Positions 1-10,677 of a DNA stretch of 64,000 nt are shown piece by piece. The stretch is taken from NCBI GenBank assembly GCA_036768485.1, contig JAVLUZ010000150.1, positions 1,626,164-1,690,163 of the forward strand, in the 5' to 3' direction. The translations under genes were made by a program, and so were the position numbers. The notes under the pieces were generated by a model that saw only the letters and a program-made list of their open reading frames with translations, was not told the origin of the DNA and did no database searches. Position 1 is the first letter of the stretch. Every line of letters begins with the position of its first letter. This stretch comes from Mermis nigrescens (lineage: Eukaryota > Nematoda > Enoplea > Mermithida > Mermithidae).

Positions 1-2279
1 ACACAAAGTGTGTCAGTAGAAAGATAGAAATCATTTATGTGATAAGAATGCCTAGGGTTTGAACTACCCAGATATAGAACTAAACATTTATTAACTGATA
101 TTTTTAATTGCCATGTATTGGCCCACTCATGCACATAATTTATGTCAGCTTGAAGTGTCATGAAATTGGATGATAGATTCCAAAGTTTGATATCGTCAGC
201 AAACAAAGTAAAATTACTGTTTTGGCGCATTTCACATAAGTCGTTAATGAAGATTAAAAAAAGTGTGGGACCTAGTATACTACCCTGGGGCACGCCACTG
301 GTAACAGGAATGGAATCAGATAAAGAATTTTTAATTTTAACGACTTGGGATCTATTAGTCAAGAAATTTTCGATCCAATTAAAAGAGAGTTTGTTCAGTC
401 CATAAGATGCCAACTTAATTAGCAGTTTTTTGTGTGACACGGTATCAAAAGCCTTACAAAAGTCAATGTAGACAATGTCAACAGGAATTCCCTCATCTAG
501 AAATTTGGTCCACTGATTTTTGCACTCAACAAGTTGTAACGCACATGATCTATTTTTTCTAAAACCAAACTGTTTTTCACTTAGCAGATTTTGCTTCTCT
601 AGATAAGAAAGCAAGGACATGTTCATTATAGATTCCATTAATTTACAAGAAACACAACATAAGGAAATTGGACGATAGTTATCAACTGATGACATATCCC
701 CCTTTTTATGAACTGGGATCACAACAGCTTTTCGCCAAAAATCGGGTATCTTTCCACTTTGATAAGAAACGTTGAAGATGGTTTCTAAAGGTGAGAGCAA
801 CACTGTTTTCAACTTTTTAATAAAATATGCACACAAGCCATCAGGGCCAAGCGACAAAGTGGGCTTAAGCCTACTTATGGATTCAGAAATAGTCAGAACA
901 TCAAATTTTACAGAAAGAGGATGAGCATCACTTTTGACTCTGTTTGCGAAATGGGGAGAAACAAGATCGTCAATAACAAAATTACTCGCAAAAAAAGAGT
1001 TGTAAGCATTAGCTTTTTCAAAATCATTATCTATCATCCTACCATCACACATTAATATTGAAGCTGACTTTGTCTTTCTTAACCGGTCATTTACGAAAGA
1101 ATAAAAATTTTTTACATTTCGAGAATTTAAAAGCTTACGTTCCTCCCTCGTGAAAAGATCTTTCAAAGCAAATTTAATTTCTTTAGTAATCTTCTTATAC
1201 TTGCTTAAAATAACAGGGCAACGACTCTTTTTATACTTTTCCCAAAGTTCCTTTTTAATTACTTGCAATTTACGACACGACTTTGGCAGTGATTTTTTAT
1301 GCACAGTATGCTTAAAGGGAACGTATCGATATATAGCCTCATTAATTATGTCAAGAAAAACAACATAAAAATCGTTAATGCTAATGCAACGGGTAAAACA
1401 GAGGTGCCAATCGATAGAGGCTAAAAAAATCTCGATAGATGCATAGTCCGCTTTTCTAAAGTCATACTCAAGGGAAGTTTGGTTGGGTACTACAGACGCA
1501 GGTAAACTGAACTCAATGCTACAATGATCACTATTAGAGAAAGGTTCAGTAGTTAATACATTGAAGACAAGATTGCTGGAAGTACACAAAATTAGATCAA
1601 GAATATTTTCATCTCTATTTGGATCAAAAGATAATTGTATAAGACCAAGATTGACAAAACAATCATAAAATACTTGTGTCACAGGGTTTCTATAAGCAGA
1701 AATAATATTCAAATTCAAATCAGGCAAATTAAAATCACCTAGTAGGATACAATTTTGAGCATTTTCGACATAATGTTCAGATAATTTACTTAACTTATTA
1801 GCGATTTCTGAGTCATATTGGGGTGGACGATAACACATTATGAATCTGACAGATTTTTTACACAAGTGAAAATCACAAACTAATACTTCAGGACACAAGA
1901 ATTCTTCTACAATAGAAACATTGTTGATTTTTAGGGACTTCTTGAAAAAGAGTGCGACACCTCCTCCCCTATAGCCAATTCTGTCACATCTGTGAACAGA
2001 ATAAGTTGCATATGGACAAATAAGGCCATCAGAAATATGATCATGTAACCATGTCTCAGAGACGAACACTAAATCATAACGTTCTGAAGAAAGTAGAGCA
2101 TGAAATTCAGATATCTTATTTTGCAAACTTCTAGCATTAAATAAAACACAGTTGATATTGATTTTCTTAGAATTTAGCTTTTTAACAGGAACAGTAGGGG
2201 CGTGAACTCCCTAAGGGCGAGGCAAAAGACGCTTAAACTGCTTCAACTCATAAGAATTACGATTGATGAACCAATTCAT
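1..2279 (-). pseudogene. LINE ORF2: endonuclease plus reverse transcriptase, one in-frame stop, truncated by window edge
   Basis: ORF2 cuts target DNA and copies the element RNA at the nick. The ATG (2279-2277) overlaps the ORF1 stop. Codon 23 is TAG (2213-2211); from there to base 1 I saw no further stop in the frame. Endonuclease landmarks in order: NARSLQNK (about 2138), ETWL, GGGVALFFKK, YRPP, GDFNLP (about 1739) and SDH (about 1533). Reverse transcriptase landmarks: LGPDG (about 868), HKKGD, NYRPISL (about 690), DFCKAFD (about 465), SGVPQGSILGP (about 300-270) and the catalytic FADD (203-192). The near-intact frame implies a recent insertion. The single TAG is a null mutation, a sequencing error, or a read-through codon. 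Confidence 0.92.
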
Positions 2280-3042
2280 CTCGCCCGAATCCCGTTTTCA
2301 GCCAATTCAGCGTTCAAATGGCGAAGGGTTTCGCGCTGTTGCCAAGTGCGATCAGGTCTAGCATAGACCTTCGATCGACGGCCTCGATCAGAAAATTTTG
2401 AAACGCAACGGATCAATTCGGCCTTTGATTGTTCGGAATCACACTTTACCTTAGGGATCCGTGGCAAATCGCAATTGTCCTTCCTCGAGACGATGACAGA
2501 GCCCGACCAACGGATGCTGACGAGTTTTTGTCGTGTCGAAACCGGTCTGTGAGGCAAAACGCTTGACATCATCGTCCAATGTCTCGTCTTGATTGATCGG
2601 AGCGAAGTTTTCCAGGACGACAGTGGTCTTTTTGACTCGGCTTCCATTGTATCACGAACAGCACTAATGACCATCTTGTTGAGATCCAGCGGTGGATGGA
2701 CAGCGGCTAGATTGTTCGGAGCAGGATTTTTCGTGACCAGATCAGCCAGCTTGTCGAGACGACTTGTAACCATAGATTCGAATGAAGCGAACCGTTTTTC
2801 CAAGCTGGTGAGCTTAGATTCGAGCGAAAACATGCGTTTCCCCATCGGCAAACAGATGGGGCAAAAATACAATTGATCCAAATCGGCCATAACTGAACGT
2901 CCGTCAGGCCAAGCCAACCAGCGTGGAACCACTTGTCACAAAAATTGCAGCAAAGCGCCTTTGCATCGTCGTCCACATGACCTCTGCACTTGCCGCACGA
3001 CTCGAGATCCGAATTTCGGATCACTAGCTCGTTTTTTCGCCA
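2276..3042 (-). pseudogene. LINE ORF1 with PHD-like zinc finger, frameshifted
   Basis: ORF1 of such LINEs encodes an RNA-binding/chaperone protein. One frame (about 3024-2880) gives a PHD-like start, CGKC...CCNFCDKWFHAGW. The final CPIC pair and the rest of the protein (coiled-coil-prone KLTSLEKRFASFES, basic C-terminus, stop at 2278-2276) are in the neighbouring frame. A 1-base indel near 2890 therefore separates the two halves of the finger. The likely ATG is at 3042-3040 (MAKKRASD), in yet another frame from the finger, so a second indel or another start is possible. The stop overlaps the ORF2 start, a layout compatible with termination-reinitiation. Confidence 0.8.
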
Positions 3043-3229
3043 TTGAATGAATATCGTATCAGAGCGTTCCTCTAATGAGGGTCAAAATAATTTCGGCACC
3101 CTTTAATGTGGGTTGTCAAGTGATTTGACGACTTAATGTGTAAGTAGTAAAGTTAGAGGTGAACAAGGTCGAGCGATATTGAGAAGGTATGCGGAGCGGA
3201 TGATTAGCCACTAGCCAGTGTGTTTGGTG

Positions 3230-3439
3230 TGTATGGTTACTTCCTACAGTAAGCAAATGTGAAACAAGAACATGCAGCATGGCAATGCAATAACCTGATT
3301 CAGAAAAATTCTAAAACCGGCCAAAAGCGGACCAACTGCTTAAAAAACCGGACATCGAAAACCGGCCATGACCGTCGACCGGACAAAACCGGACATCAAG
3401 CCTGAGAACCGGACATACCCTGCCTGCTGGCAACCCTAG
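3230..3439. repeat. Right-end fragment of a hAT-like element, direct copy of 5400-5622
   Basis: This block repeats, in the same orientation, the right end of the hAT element at about 5400-5622. Shared stretches include TTCAGAAAAATT, AACTGCTTAAAAAA, GGACATCAAGCCTGA and the terminal CTGGCAACCCT. It is rich in CCGGCCAAAATCGG-type words. It ends at 3439, directly against the left terminus of the next element, so it looks like an older relative into whose end the second copy inserted. Confidence 0.6.
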
Positions 3440-3589
3440 CAGTGTTGCCAGCTCTGAAAAGGCAAATCGGCCAAATCGACATTTACAACCGGCCAAAATC
3501 GGCCAAGAGCAAAGGTAAATTCCGGCCAAAATCGGCCAAACTATGTATATATAGTTGAAAAATAAGAAAACGGATAAAATTTATTCAAA

Positions 3590-4171
3590 TCAACTACTGG
3601 GTGAAATATCTACTACATTAAACGCATTTTGAACATTCAACAAAGTATCACCCGAATCTAAGAACGGTTCATTAAGGCACACGATATCATCATCACAAAT
3701 TATAGGACTGTACATTGTATTTTTAAACAATTGAAGCATGGTTTTGGTAACAGTAAAGCTGCAACAATCCTCACCCTTCCAGCATAGCAAAAAACGAACA
3801 CGTAATAAAGCATCAGTAGTCTTGACATCTAAGCGATTTCTTAGTTTAGTCTTCAGCAAGTTTAATACAGAAAAAGCTCGTTCAACACTAGCATTAGAAA
3901 AAGGCAAACTTAAAGCAGACATTGCAAATGAGGTAATGTTTTGAAAGCGCGGAAGAACACCATTGCTATCGTCATCTTCAATGACTTCGGCCCAAAACAG
4001 AGCCGGATCATTTTGCAGTGCTGACTTCCATTCATTCTTCACAAGCACGTTGTATTCAGATATGGCCTTATCGAGATCAATATCAGTTAAAGCTGGAGGT
4101 AGGGCATTTAGAAGCTGCCTAAGTTGAGTATTCGATGAATGCACCGCAAGAACCTTAAAATATCCAAACAT
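3590..4171 (-). pseudogene. hAT transposase, C-terminal dimerisation domain
   Basis: This 193-codon open frame contains LPFSNASVERAFSVLNLLK at about residues 93-112, the signature of the hAT C-terminal dimerisation domain, followed by KTKLRNRLDVKTTDALLRVR. The family normally has about 600 residues with the DDE residues upstream. Here the upstream part is absent, so the protein cannot be an active transposase. It is the same strand and element as the BED-finger fragment at 4821-4216. Confidence 0.85.
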
Positions 4172-4215
4172 ATGACACTTCTAATTTTTTCATGGTTATT
4201 TCCTGATTTTCATTT

Positions 4216-4821
4216 TTATAGCCACAAATTTCCCGGAGAGCAAAATGCACGCATAAAAATCCTAGATAGGATTCTTTCAATGATAGGAAGGACAGTATAA
4301 AGGATTTTGGACAGTAACTCAGGAACTACTCCAATGTAGATGGGGGCCAATTTAATGGGAGTGTAGATCAGGCGACTGCACCCCTCAGTATGATTGCGCC
4401 TATTCACCTTTATATTTCCAACAACCGAATCATTTGGCAATAACCGCTTCAACATTTCGCTGAGATGATCAATAGTGAGTATAGAGGAATGTTCGACGAT
4501 AAATACTGCTAAGTTCAATTCAGCTTTCTTAACTACTTCAGCAGAGCTCTGCTCTTTTCGATGTGTAAATACAGTAGAACTCGTCAATGAATGTGTTTGT
4601 TGGCAACTTTCAAAGTCACTAACAGCTTTAATGTGCTTGACCGACTTAATATGTACAACAAGAGCATCGTGTTTTGGGCGTAGATTAGCAGAACATACTT
4701 TACAGTGAGCAGAACCATCTTTGCCTTCTATTAGCCACGATTTGAAATTTGGTTCCCGAAGCCAAGATTTGACAAATGTATGAGATCCGGATTTGCGTTT
4801 CTTTTTAACCGGTGATGGCAT
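4216..4821 (-). pseudogene. hAT transposase, N-terminal part with BED-like zinc finger
   Basis: A 201-codon open frame begins with a lysine-rich MPSPVKKKRKSG. A BED/hAT-type zinc finger follows: CKVC at about residue 40, then HIKSVKHIKAV supplying the histidines. After about residue 130 the protein loses resemblance and runs into a stop at 4216, so the catalytic centre is missing. In intact relatives the finger binds the transposon ends. This fragment lies just upstream, in transcription order, of the C-terminal fragment at 4171-3590, with which it once formed one gene. Confidence 0.75.
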
Positions 4822-4897
4822 AGTTGAGTCCTTAAAAGCGGCAATCAGTTAACGTGTGTAGGAAACCAATAGCGAGTGACAACGTACACCATCAGAC

Positions 4898-5183
4898 GGC
4901 ATCACTTATCCGCCCCCCGGGGGCGGATAATTTTTGTTATTCGCTTCCCGGGGGCGAATAATTTTTTATTATTCGCCCCCGTAATGGTAAATATATGGAA
5001 ACTTTTATCTAATAAATGGTTCTCACCGATTTTCTTATAAACACTTATTTCTGATAGGTTCGGGGAAGGTGAGTCCGGGGGCGAATAATAAAAATTATTC
5101 GCCCCCGGGGGGCGGATAATAAAATTATTCGCCCCGGGGCGGATAATAGATTATCCGCCCCCGGGGGGCGGATAAGTGATGCC
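4898..5183. mobile_element. 286-bp palindromic MITE with exact 9-bp target duplication
   Basis: The ends GGCATCACTTATCCGCCCC (4898) and its reverse complement (to 5183) form a TIR of at least 19 bp. CCATCAGAC occurs immediately outside both ends (4889-4897 and 5184-5192), an exact 9-bp target-site duplication. The interior repeats TTATCCGCCCC / GGGGCGAATAA words in both orientations around a unique core of about 100 bp. A 9-bp duplication fits Mutator-like (or Merlin) transposases, but no coding sequence is present. Confidence 0.88.
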
Positions 5184-6059
5184 CCATCAGACTAAGCAGA
5201 CACGAATGACACGACATAAGGAGTGGTTTGATTTGATTAATGTGTTGTGTTGTGAAGATACATGAACGAAATGGGAAGGAAATTGGGTGTGGGGGATGAA
5301 TGAAGGAAACCTGGGCTGGGTGGGTGGGTGCCGGGCCGGAAGGGCGGACTCGAGTCCACAGTCCTTGCTGGTTTGTTGTTCTTTTGTAAATTGTTGTAAT
5401 TTTTGTTTTGTGCCTTCTTCTTACAGTAAGTAGACATAAACAATAATACGCAGCATAGCAACAACCTTCCTTATTCAGAAAAATTTTATGATCGGCCAAA
5501 TTCGGCCAAACTGCTTAAAAAAATCGGCCAAGACTTTCAACCGGCCAAAATCGGACATCAAGCCTGAAAATCGGCGCAAATGGCCGGTTTCCAACCATTG
5601 GCAACTACTGCTGGCAACCCTGGTGCTCACGTTTGTACCTACAGTAATTGCATGAGCTGTATTGTAAATTAGCGTATGATAGTACTTGCGCCGCTGTTTT
5701 TTTGATTTATTTAAATACGCTGATTTCACTTGAGACATATTTAAACTGAATTAAAACGAATTAGATGTTACAGTGATAAAAACATTATAAACCGAGCAAC
5801 AGTAGGCTAAAACATAAACTGCATGTATGTATATGTCTTACAGTATTATTATTTTTTACATTACGCTGAAGAATTGTACATGATGACGGGTTTTCAATTT
5901 CTTCAATGTTCAGAGAAAGCAACTACGAAGTCGGGCGCTACAGTAGTAAGGGTGTTCTATTGTCGAGCGATTTCATGCACCAAGCTGGGGTTAAAATAGA
6001 CTACAGTAATCTTATGTTCACTAGGTCTATTCTTGCAGACCATACAGTAATAATTTTTG

Positions 6060-6609
6060 ATATGTAGATAGTGTATCTACACGTGCCGTTTACACTTACG
6101 GCTATTACGCATCTTAGTGCGTCTATTCCGACCATCCGGTCTTTTAGTTCCATTTTGGCGAGCCAGCCATATTTTCCGATTACTTTATAGTCGGATAGTT
6201 TCCGATAGTATGACATGCGAAGGCATTCTGACCACGCAGTGTCATTTGGTTGGACTCTTGTCGCTACGTGTTGCGAGAAATAAGAAGATGCGACTTTTAC
6301 TGTGGAACCCCTACAGGTCCCCTATTAATTCTTTACATTTAAAACATAGGCAACATGACCGCTATTCACGTTGAGCCTGTGCTGAGACCGGAAAAATCCA
6401 TGCGTAAGTAGCGCCAATTTCTTTTAAAAAACATTTCTTTCTATATCTCTTCATATATTACTGTAGGCCTCCCTCCAATCATTATTGGTGCGGTTGTGGC
6501 AAGAGTTGCCTTTTTAATTACTGGCATGTCGTTTCCGACCTTATCAGCGCCTAAGACTGTACATATTGGTTTGATTTGGTAAAAGCTAGAAAATTAGCTG
6601 TCTAGAGGT
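6060..6609 (+). repeat. Duplicated module, copy 1 (runs into assembly gap)
   Basis: This module is repeated in direct orientation at 10678-11215 with estimated 80-90% identity by eye. It starts with a hairpin GTAGATAGTGTATCTAC. It contains CCGACCATCCGGTCTTTTGGTTCCA-like words and an ATG-initiated peptide shared by both copies, and continues to TAGAGGT, where the N run begins. It is probably the 5' part of an unidentified dispersed element; the spacing and orientation would also fit long terminal repeats. Confidence 0.75.
6355..6582 (+). CDS. Possible two-exon mini-gene inside the duplicated module
   Basis: Exon 1 (6355-6403) encodes MTAIHVEPVLRPEKSM plus one base and ends at a good donor, C|GTAAGT. 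A short pyrimidine-rich intron ends TTACTGTAG. Exon 2 (6467-6582) keeps phase and encodes a hydrophobic stretch, LPPIIIGAVVARVAFLI, then stops at TAA. The product would be about 55 residues with one possible membrane segment. The other module copy (10951 onward) keeps the first 16 residues almost unchanged, but its donor reads GCAAGC and its second exon has an early stop. I do not recognise a family; it may be the leader exon of a mobile element. Confidence 0.3.
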
Positions 6610-6709
6610 NNNNNNNNNNNNNNNNNNNNNNNNNNNNNNNNNNNNNNNNNNNNNNNNNNNNNNNNNNNNNNNNNNNNNNNNNNNNNNNNNNNNNNNNNNN
6701 NNNNNNNNN
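6610..6709. other. Assembly gap (100 N)
   Basis: Exactly 100 N bases, the conventional length for a gap of unknown size. It begins where module copy 1 is still matching copy 2, so the assembly probably broke on the repeat. Confidence 0.99.
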
Positions 6710-7474
6710 ATAAGGCTAAATTAAATCGATTTTATGATACGAAATCCGAGCATACCTTGCGTCGGTTAAAGAATTTGGAAAAACAACGAGTCAGAAGACT
6801 TGTTCAAGCTGAAGTTGCAGCTAAATTACGAGCACGTTCAAGCCAAAGAGGATCTAAGCGGCAAGAACTGCAGTCATCCCGGCAACGTTATGCCTAAATG
6901 CATCATCATTCACAATCACAAGTACAATCACAGGCACAAGTAAAACCACATATACAGCAACACACACGACTGCAGACCCAACCCCGGCAACAGCAATTCA
7001 CGGAATCGCATCAGCTGCTCCGAGGCATATTCACAGGCCGATGCTGGTCATCTGTCGCGCCCGCGACAGCAGCAGCCTTATGAATATTGCCGTCAGCCAC
7101 AGTCAAACCGCAGAACTCATCAGGGCCAGTCACAATCCCGTCAACGTCCGCAATGGGACCAATTGTATCAATCATCGTTGGAACAAGATCAATCAGCCAC
7201 CGGGGTCTATCAACCACAACCTCGACCAGGTCCACTATTGCCTAAACCGTGGCCTGTTATGTAATCACAACAGCATCCATGCAAATCTTCACATGAACAA
7301 ACATTTGATTTTACTCCGATAACATTTACTCCGGTGCAATCTATACCGCGTCATTACGCGGACGACTACGAGGAAGACGACGACAATGAGGACGACAATT
7401 GTCCAGCTGATCCATATCAACGCTTGCGCAACATATGTACGGGCGTAGGCTGCCATACCAGTATCGCGAACGTT
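6710..7474 (+). pseudogene. Decayed Gln-rich coding sequence, 5' part lost in gap
   Basis: Directly after the gap, one frame encodes a basic, helix-prone stretch (LRRLKNLEKQRVRRLVQAEV) to a TAA at 6895-6897. The same frame then reopens with ATG and a His/Gln-rich run. A frame change near 7060 leads to PRQQQPYEYCRQPQ..., then a TAA near 7261, an acidic DDYEEDDDNEDD segment and a final TGA at about 7474. Codon periodicity and low-complexity composition persist across the stops, as expected for a dead gene. The family is unknown; a mobile-element structural protein or a host nuclear protein are both possible. Confidence 0.45.
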
Positions 7475-7510
7475 TGAGTACACGTCGCAGAACCTGAATC
7501 GGATCGTGAT

Positions 7511-7763
7511 CACACATAGCGTGGGATCTGGGGTCTGGACCCCTGTGAAACCAAAAGACCCCCAGAAATCAAAAGACCCCCCAGAAATCAATTTTTGAAA
7601 ATTTTTTTTTCTGTTTTTTTCTGCAATTTTTTGATGCCAATGGATAGTGCTTGATGAGAAACGTCGAAAAATGGCGTTTTTATCGCCATATCACCATTTT
7701 TAAGGCCATTTTTTGACCTTCAAAAATCTTGGACCCCCCAGAATTTTCTTGCTGCCCACGATG
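7511..7763. mobile_element. MITE, CATAGGTGGGC family
   Basis: The internal landmarks of this family are GATGCCAATGGATAGTGCT, GATGAGAAACGT and TGACCTTCAAAAATCTTG. The ends are CACACATAGCGTGGG and CTGCCCACGATG. The flanks ATCGTGAT and ATCGCATT agree at only 5 of 8 positions, so the boundary is tentative. It is inserted just after the decayed Gln-rich sequence. Confidence 0.65.
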
Positions 7764-10180
7764 ATCGCATTATTTTCAACGCCAACGACAAGCAGAAAAC
7801 CTCATGGCTCAAAGGCTTATTATCAGGATCAATATTAATTTACAAGTTTGACGTACAGAACTTTTTGAACTCTGGCGAACGCATCAAATTCGACCAGCAG
7901 CTTTTTTGTCATTTTTCGTTTTTTGTCCTGATGTGGATTCTAGGACTTCAATGAATATTGTTTATTTTCTGTGTAATTTTTCTTGTCATTTTTTCTTTCT
8001 TGCTGTAAATTTTTCTTTGACGGTGCTCTTATTTTTCCCAGTTATCTCACATAATTTGCCATTTTTCGTTTTATCGTTACTCGTGTTTTAAATCGTCAGT
8101 GTCTTTTATTTTGCTCAGCATAATCTTGCCTTATCATTCCGTATTTTAATTTTTTGCTCAAATAGCGGTGTTACTATTATGGTATCTTAACTCTTTTAAC
8201 GGACAAGGGGTTAATTTATACCCAATCTTTAAACTTTTTCAATTCAAAATTTTTCTCATTACCTGGGGACTGAAGGAAGCTAATTGGGCAGCGAGATCAA
8301 ATATTATCCAATGCTGTCCAAGACCGGAGTTCATCATTACTCGCAACAATATAAATATACTCAGCGCCATTGAGAGTGTTGTCGAGAGAGTTTCGAGTGC
8401 GAACAAGGTCATGCGTTGGCCGTTATTTTTATAGCTATTTGTTATTTTTTTATTCTTTTATTTTCGTTTTTCACGCTTGCTCAGGATGAGGCATTGCGGA
8501 CGCCAGAGTAGAGGTGTTGCGAACGCCGGGAGGCCGAGTTGTAGAAGCATTGCAGACGCGTTGATGGTACCCCAAAAAATTCCCTCTACTTCGTTTCAAA
8601 TTTTTTTTTTTCTATACGTGGGCGAGTGTAACTGCGAAGTTACATTATAGGCGAACTTGCCGTAGCAGTTCGCGGTAGCCATCACATAGCCAATACTAGT
8701 AGCTTCATCTGCGATAGTGTGCTGTGGGCTTTGCCTTCGGTCTTCCCACTTTTTCCCCAATTTTCAATAATAAAACACAATAAGATACTTGTCCGGTAGC
8801 ATAGAGTTAAAGTTGTACTGTCGCTAACAGTCCATTGTTTATGCATACCGCTTGCGTAATCGATCACATTGACCTGAGATAAAAGTGTATCAGTATGTAC
8901 GTCGATTTAGATCTTTGTTTGTTGCACTGTAATGGTCCTTGAGGCCAGTGTACTTAGAGTTCTTGTGAGTAGAGTTGTTGGCAGTCTTGTTGGCCACCAT
9001 ATGTGTGTATGTCCACGTTTTTGTTTTTCTTTTGTTTATTTGGTTGTCCAAGCAACGGATTCTTCATTCGAAATAAAATAGAGAAAAACCTACCCAGGGG
9101 TTTTGGATATACCAAGGGTAAGGTCGGCAATTTCCTACATCGAGGATTTCTAACTCATCAGAGTGGACGGATAGGTAAATCCCATATGTTTGCTTATTCT
9201 ATTTGGAAACCTTAATTCATTTCTCAAACCAAAAATTGATCTAGCACATTATTTAATCTTTAGGACGATTGATCAGTATAGAGCTCGTTGTTGTGGCTTT
9301 CAAAGTTGCTTTTGTGCTATCACGTAGTTAGGTAACCAAAAACGTTCATGTTAGAACTCGAACCTTGAAAAGAAGTTGAATATTCAACTTGAGCTTTGGA
9401 GATAGGTCAACTGGACCTCCGCGGCAAATCTCCGGGAGATTAGAGTAGGTAGGCCTTAGGTCTTAGGGCGTAGCTGCTGAGATCACCCGATGGAAAGCGG
9501 CCAGCAATATTAGGGCTGAGGAGACTCGAAGCCTCAAGGGTCTGTAAGGGTCCAAAGATCAAAAGCTATCCAGGGCTGCACACTGGGGCCAGCGCTTAAG
9601 CGCAGACTTGAGTGCCTACGGGCTGGCCTGAGCAACTCTCTCAAAGGCAAATACACGTGTTCTATGTCAGTTCCTTGTACACATAGGACACCTCTGTATT
9701 TACACAGGGACGAAGCCAGGCCTGGCCAGCAGTAGTTCTACGTGGGCTCAGTTAGAGATCGTCGGGGTAAACCCCCAAACCTAGATTTATGTGTGCTTTC
9801 AGGGTGCCTGCTACCTCTTTGGACCTCAGGTAGTTAAAGTTAGGCATCTGCAGTTGGCTGCTTTGGCGACTCACCCACTCTGGGTTTGTTTGCAACTTCA
9901 CATACAACATTCTCCTTTAGTCTGTTTCATTTAACTTTTTGCGGTTTTCTTGTGAAATTTTCCACAAGAACCAGGCTACAAAAGCGGTTTAAACTTTTGA
10001 TGCAGGTAATGCGGCTCAAAAACAAGCATATGTCTCTATATGACTCTAAGTATACTGTATTATACTCGCATTTATTGTATTACTTTGAAACACTTCTGTA
10101 ACCGCTTCAAAACTCTTTTCAAAAACCTCAAAGTTAAATGAATCGCAGACTGTAGGTCCAGGCGACCATATTTGACACTT
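7764..10180. other. No recognisable gene
   Basis: T-rich on the left, mixed composition on the right. The open frames are short and resemble nothing I know. About 8485-8560 holds three imperfect copies of a GCATTGCGGACGC-like word. About 9400-9750 is GC-richer with several short inverted repeats, but no tRNA or snRNA could be recognised in it. Confidence 0.5.
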
Positions 10181-10183
10181 TGT

Positions 10184-10345
10184 ATCTTTATCTTTATCTT
10201 TATCTTTTTGGATCCTTTATCTTGCAAATTATCAATCATCTCGATCTTTCTTAATTTTATCTATCATCTTCTATCTTTATCTTTTAGATTTTAAAATTTC
10301 AACTTTATCTTTATCTTTTATCTTGCAAAAATCCTTATCTTTTAC
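10184..10345. repeat. CTTTAT/ATCTTT microsatellite-like tract
   Basis: An interrupted array of ATCTTT hexamers. It ends ATCTTTTACAACACTAG, which resembles the terminus of hAT-type MITEs in this window (compare 21864), so it may be the repeat-rich interior of such an element. Confidence 0.7.
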
Positions 10346-10677
10346 AACACTAGTCATGTGTATCAGCTCGGTTTTTCAAGAACAAGGATGCTGTACCTGC
10401 TGAGCTACTCTCAAATTTAGTATAAAAATCTACAGTATTCTAGCTGCATGGCTATTACACCGGTGAAACCTCGCCGAGATTTTGGGAGTAGAATTGGCAG
10501 AGCACACTGGCATCTGATTTGCTAGAGTGAAAGCACTAGCGAGTGATAGTTTATCTGCTATTCACAACACATTATCTCAAATAGCGATCATCCAATTCAC
10601 TGCATCTGATTGCTTCCATAGGCTATCAGTCGAGCATCCAACTCTTTTGGATCTTTTAATCAAGGAGTCATTATACA

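Larger units (their letters stand above)
1..3060 (-). mobile_element. CR1/Jockey-type non-LTR retrotransposon (LINE), 3' end beyond window
   Basis: A single LINE copy reads on the minus strand. ORF1 (3042-2276) is followed by ORF2 (2279 to the window edge), the two overlapping by an ATGA. ORF2 carries an apurinic-type endonuclease and a reverse transcriptase, in the order usual for CR1/Jockey-like elements. The 5' end lies somewhere near 3060-3130 but no target-site duplication could be found. The 3' end is outside the window. Confidence 0.9.
3440..5622 (-). mobile_element. hAT-superfamily DNA transposon, internally deleted
   Basis: The left terminus CAGTGTTGCCAGC (3440) and right terminus GCTGGCAACCCTG (to 5622) form imperfect inverted repeats of the hAT type. 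Inside, the minus strand encodes the start and end of a hAT transposase but lacks most of the middle. A 286-bp palindromic element has inserted at 4898-5183. The 8 bases on either side do not match, so the exact ends or the target duplication have decayed. Confidence 0.7.

Noticed and set aside
3230..5622. Direct repeats flanking the hAT remnant read as LTRs of a retrotransposon
   Set aside because: The right repeat ends with hAT-type TIR bases and the interior codes for hAT transposase; there is no reverse transcriptase or gag. Two related hAT ends in tandem explain it better.
9400..9750. Structured RNA gene (tRNA cluster or snRNA)
   Set aside because: The region is GC-richer with short inverted repeats, but no complete cloverleaf, A/B boxes in spacing, or known RNA motif could be identified.
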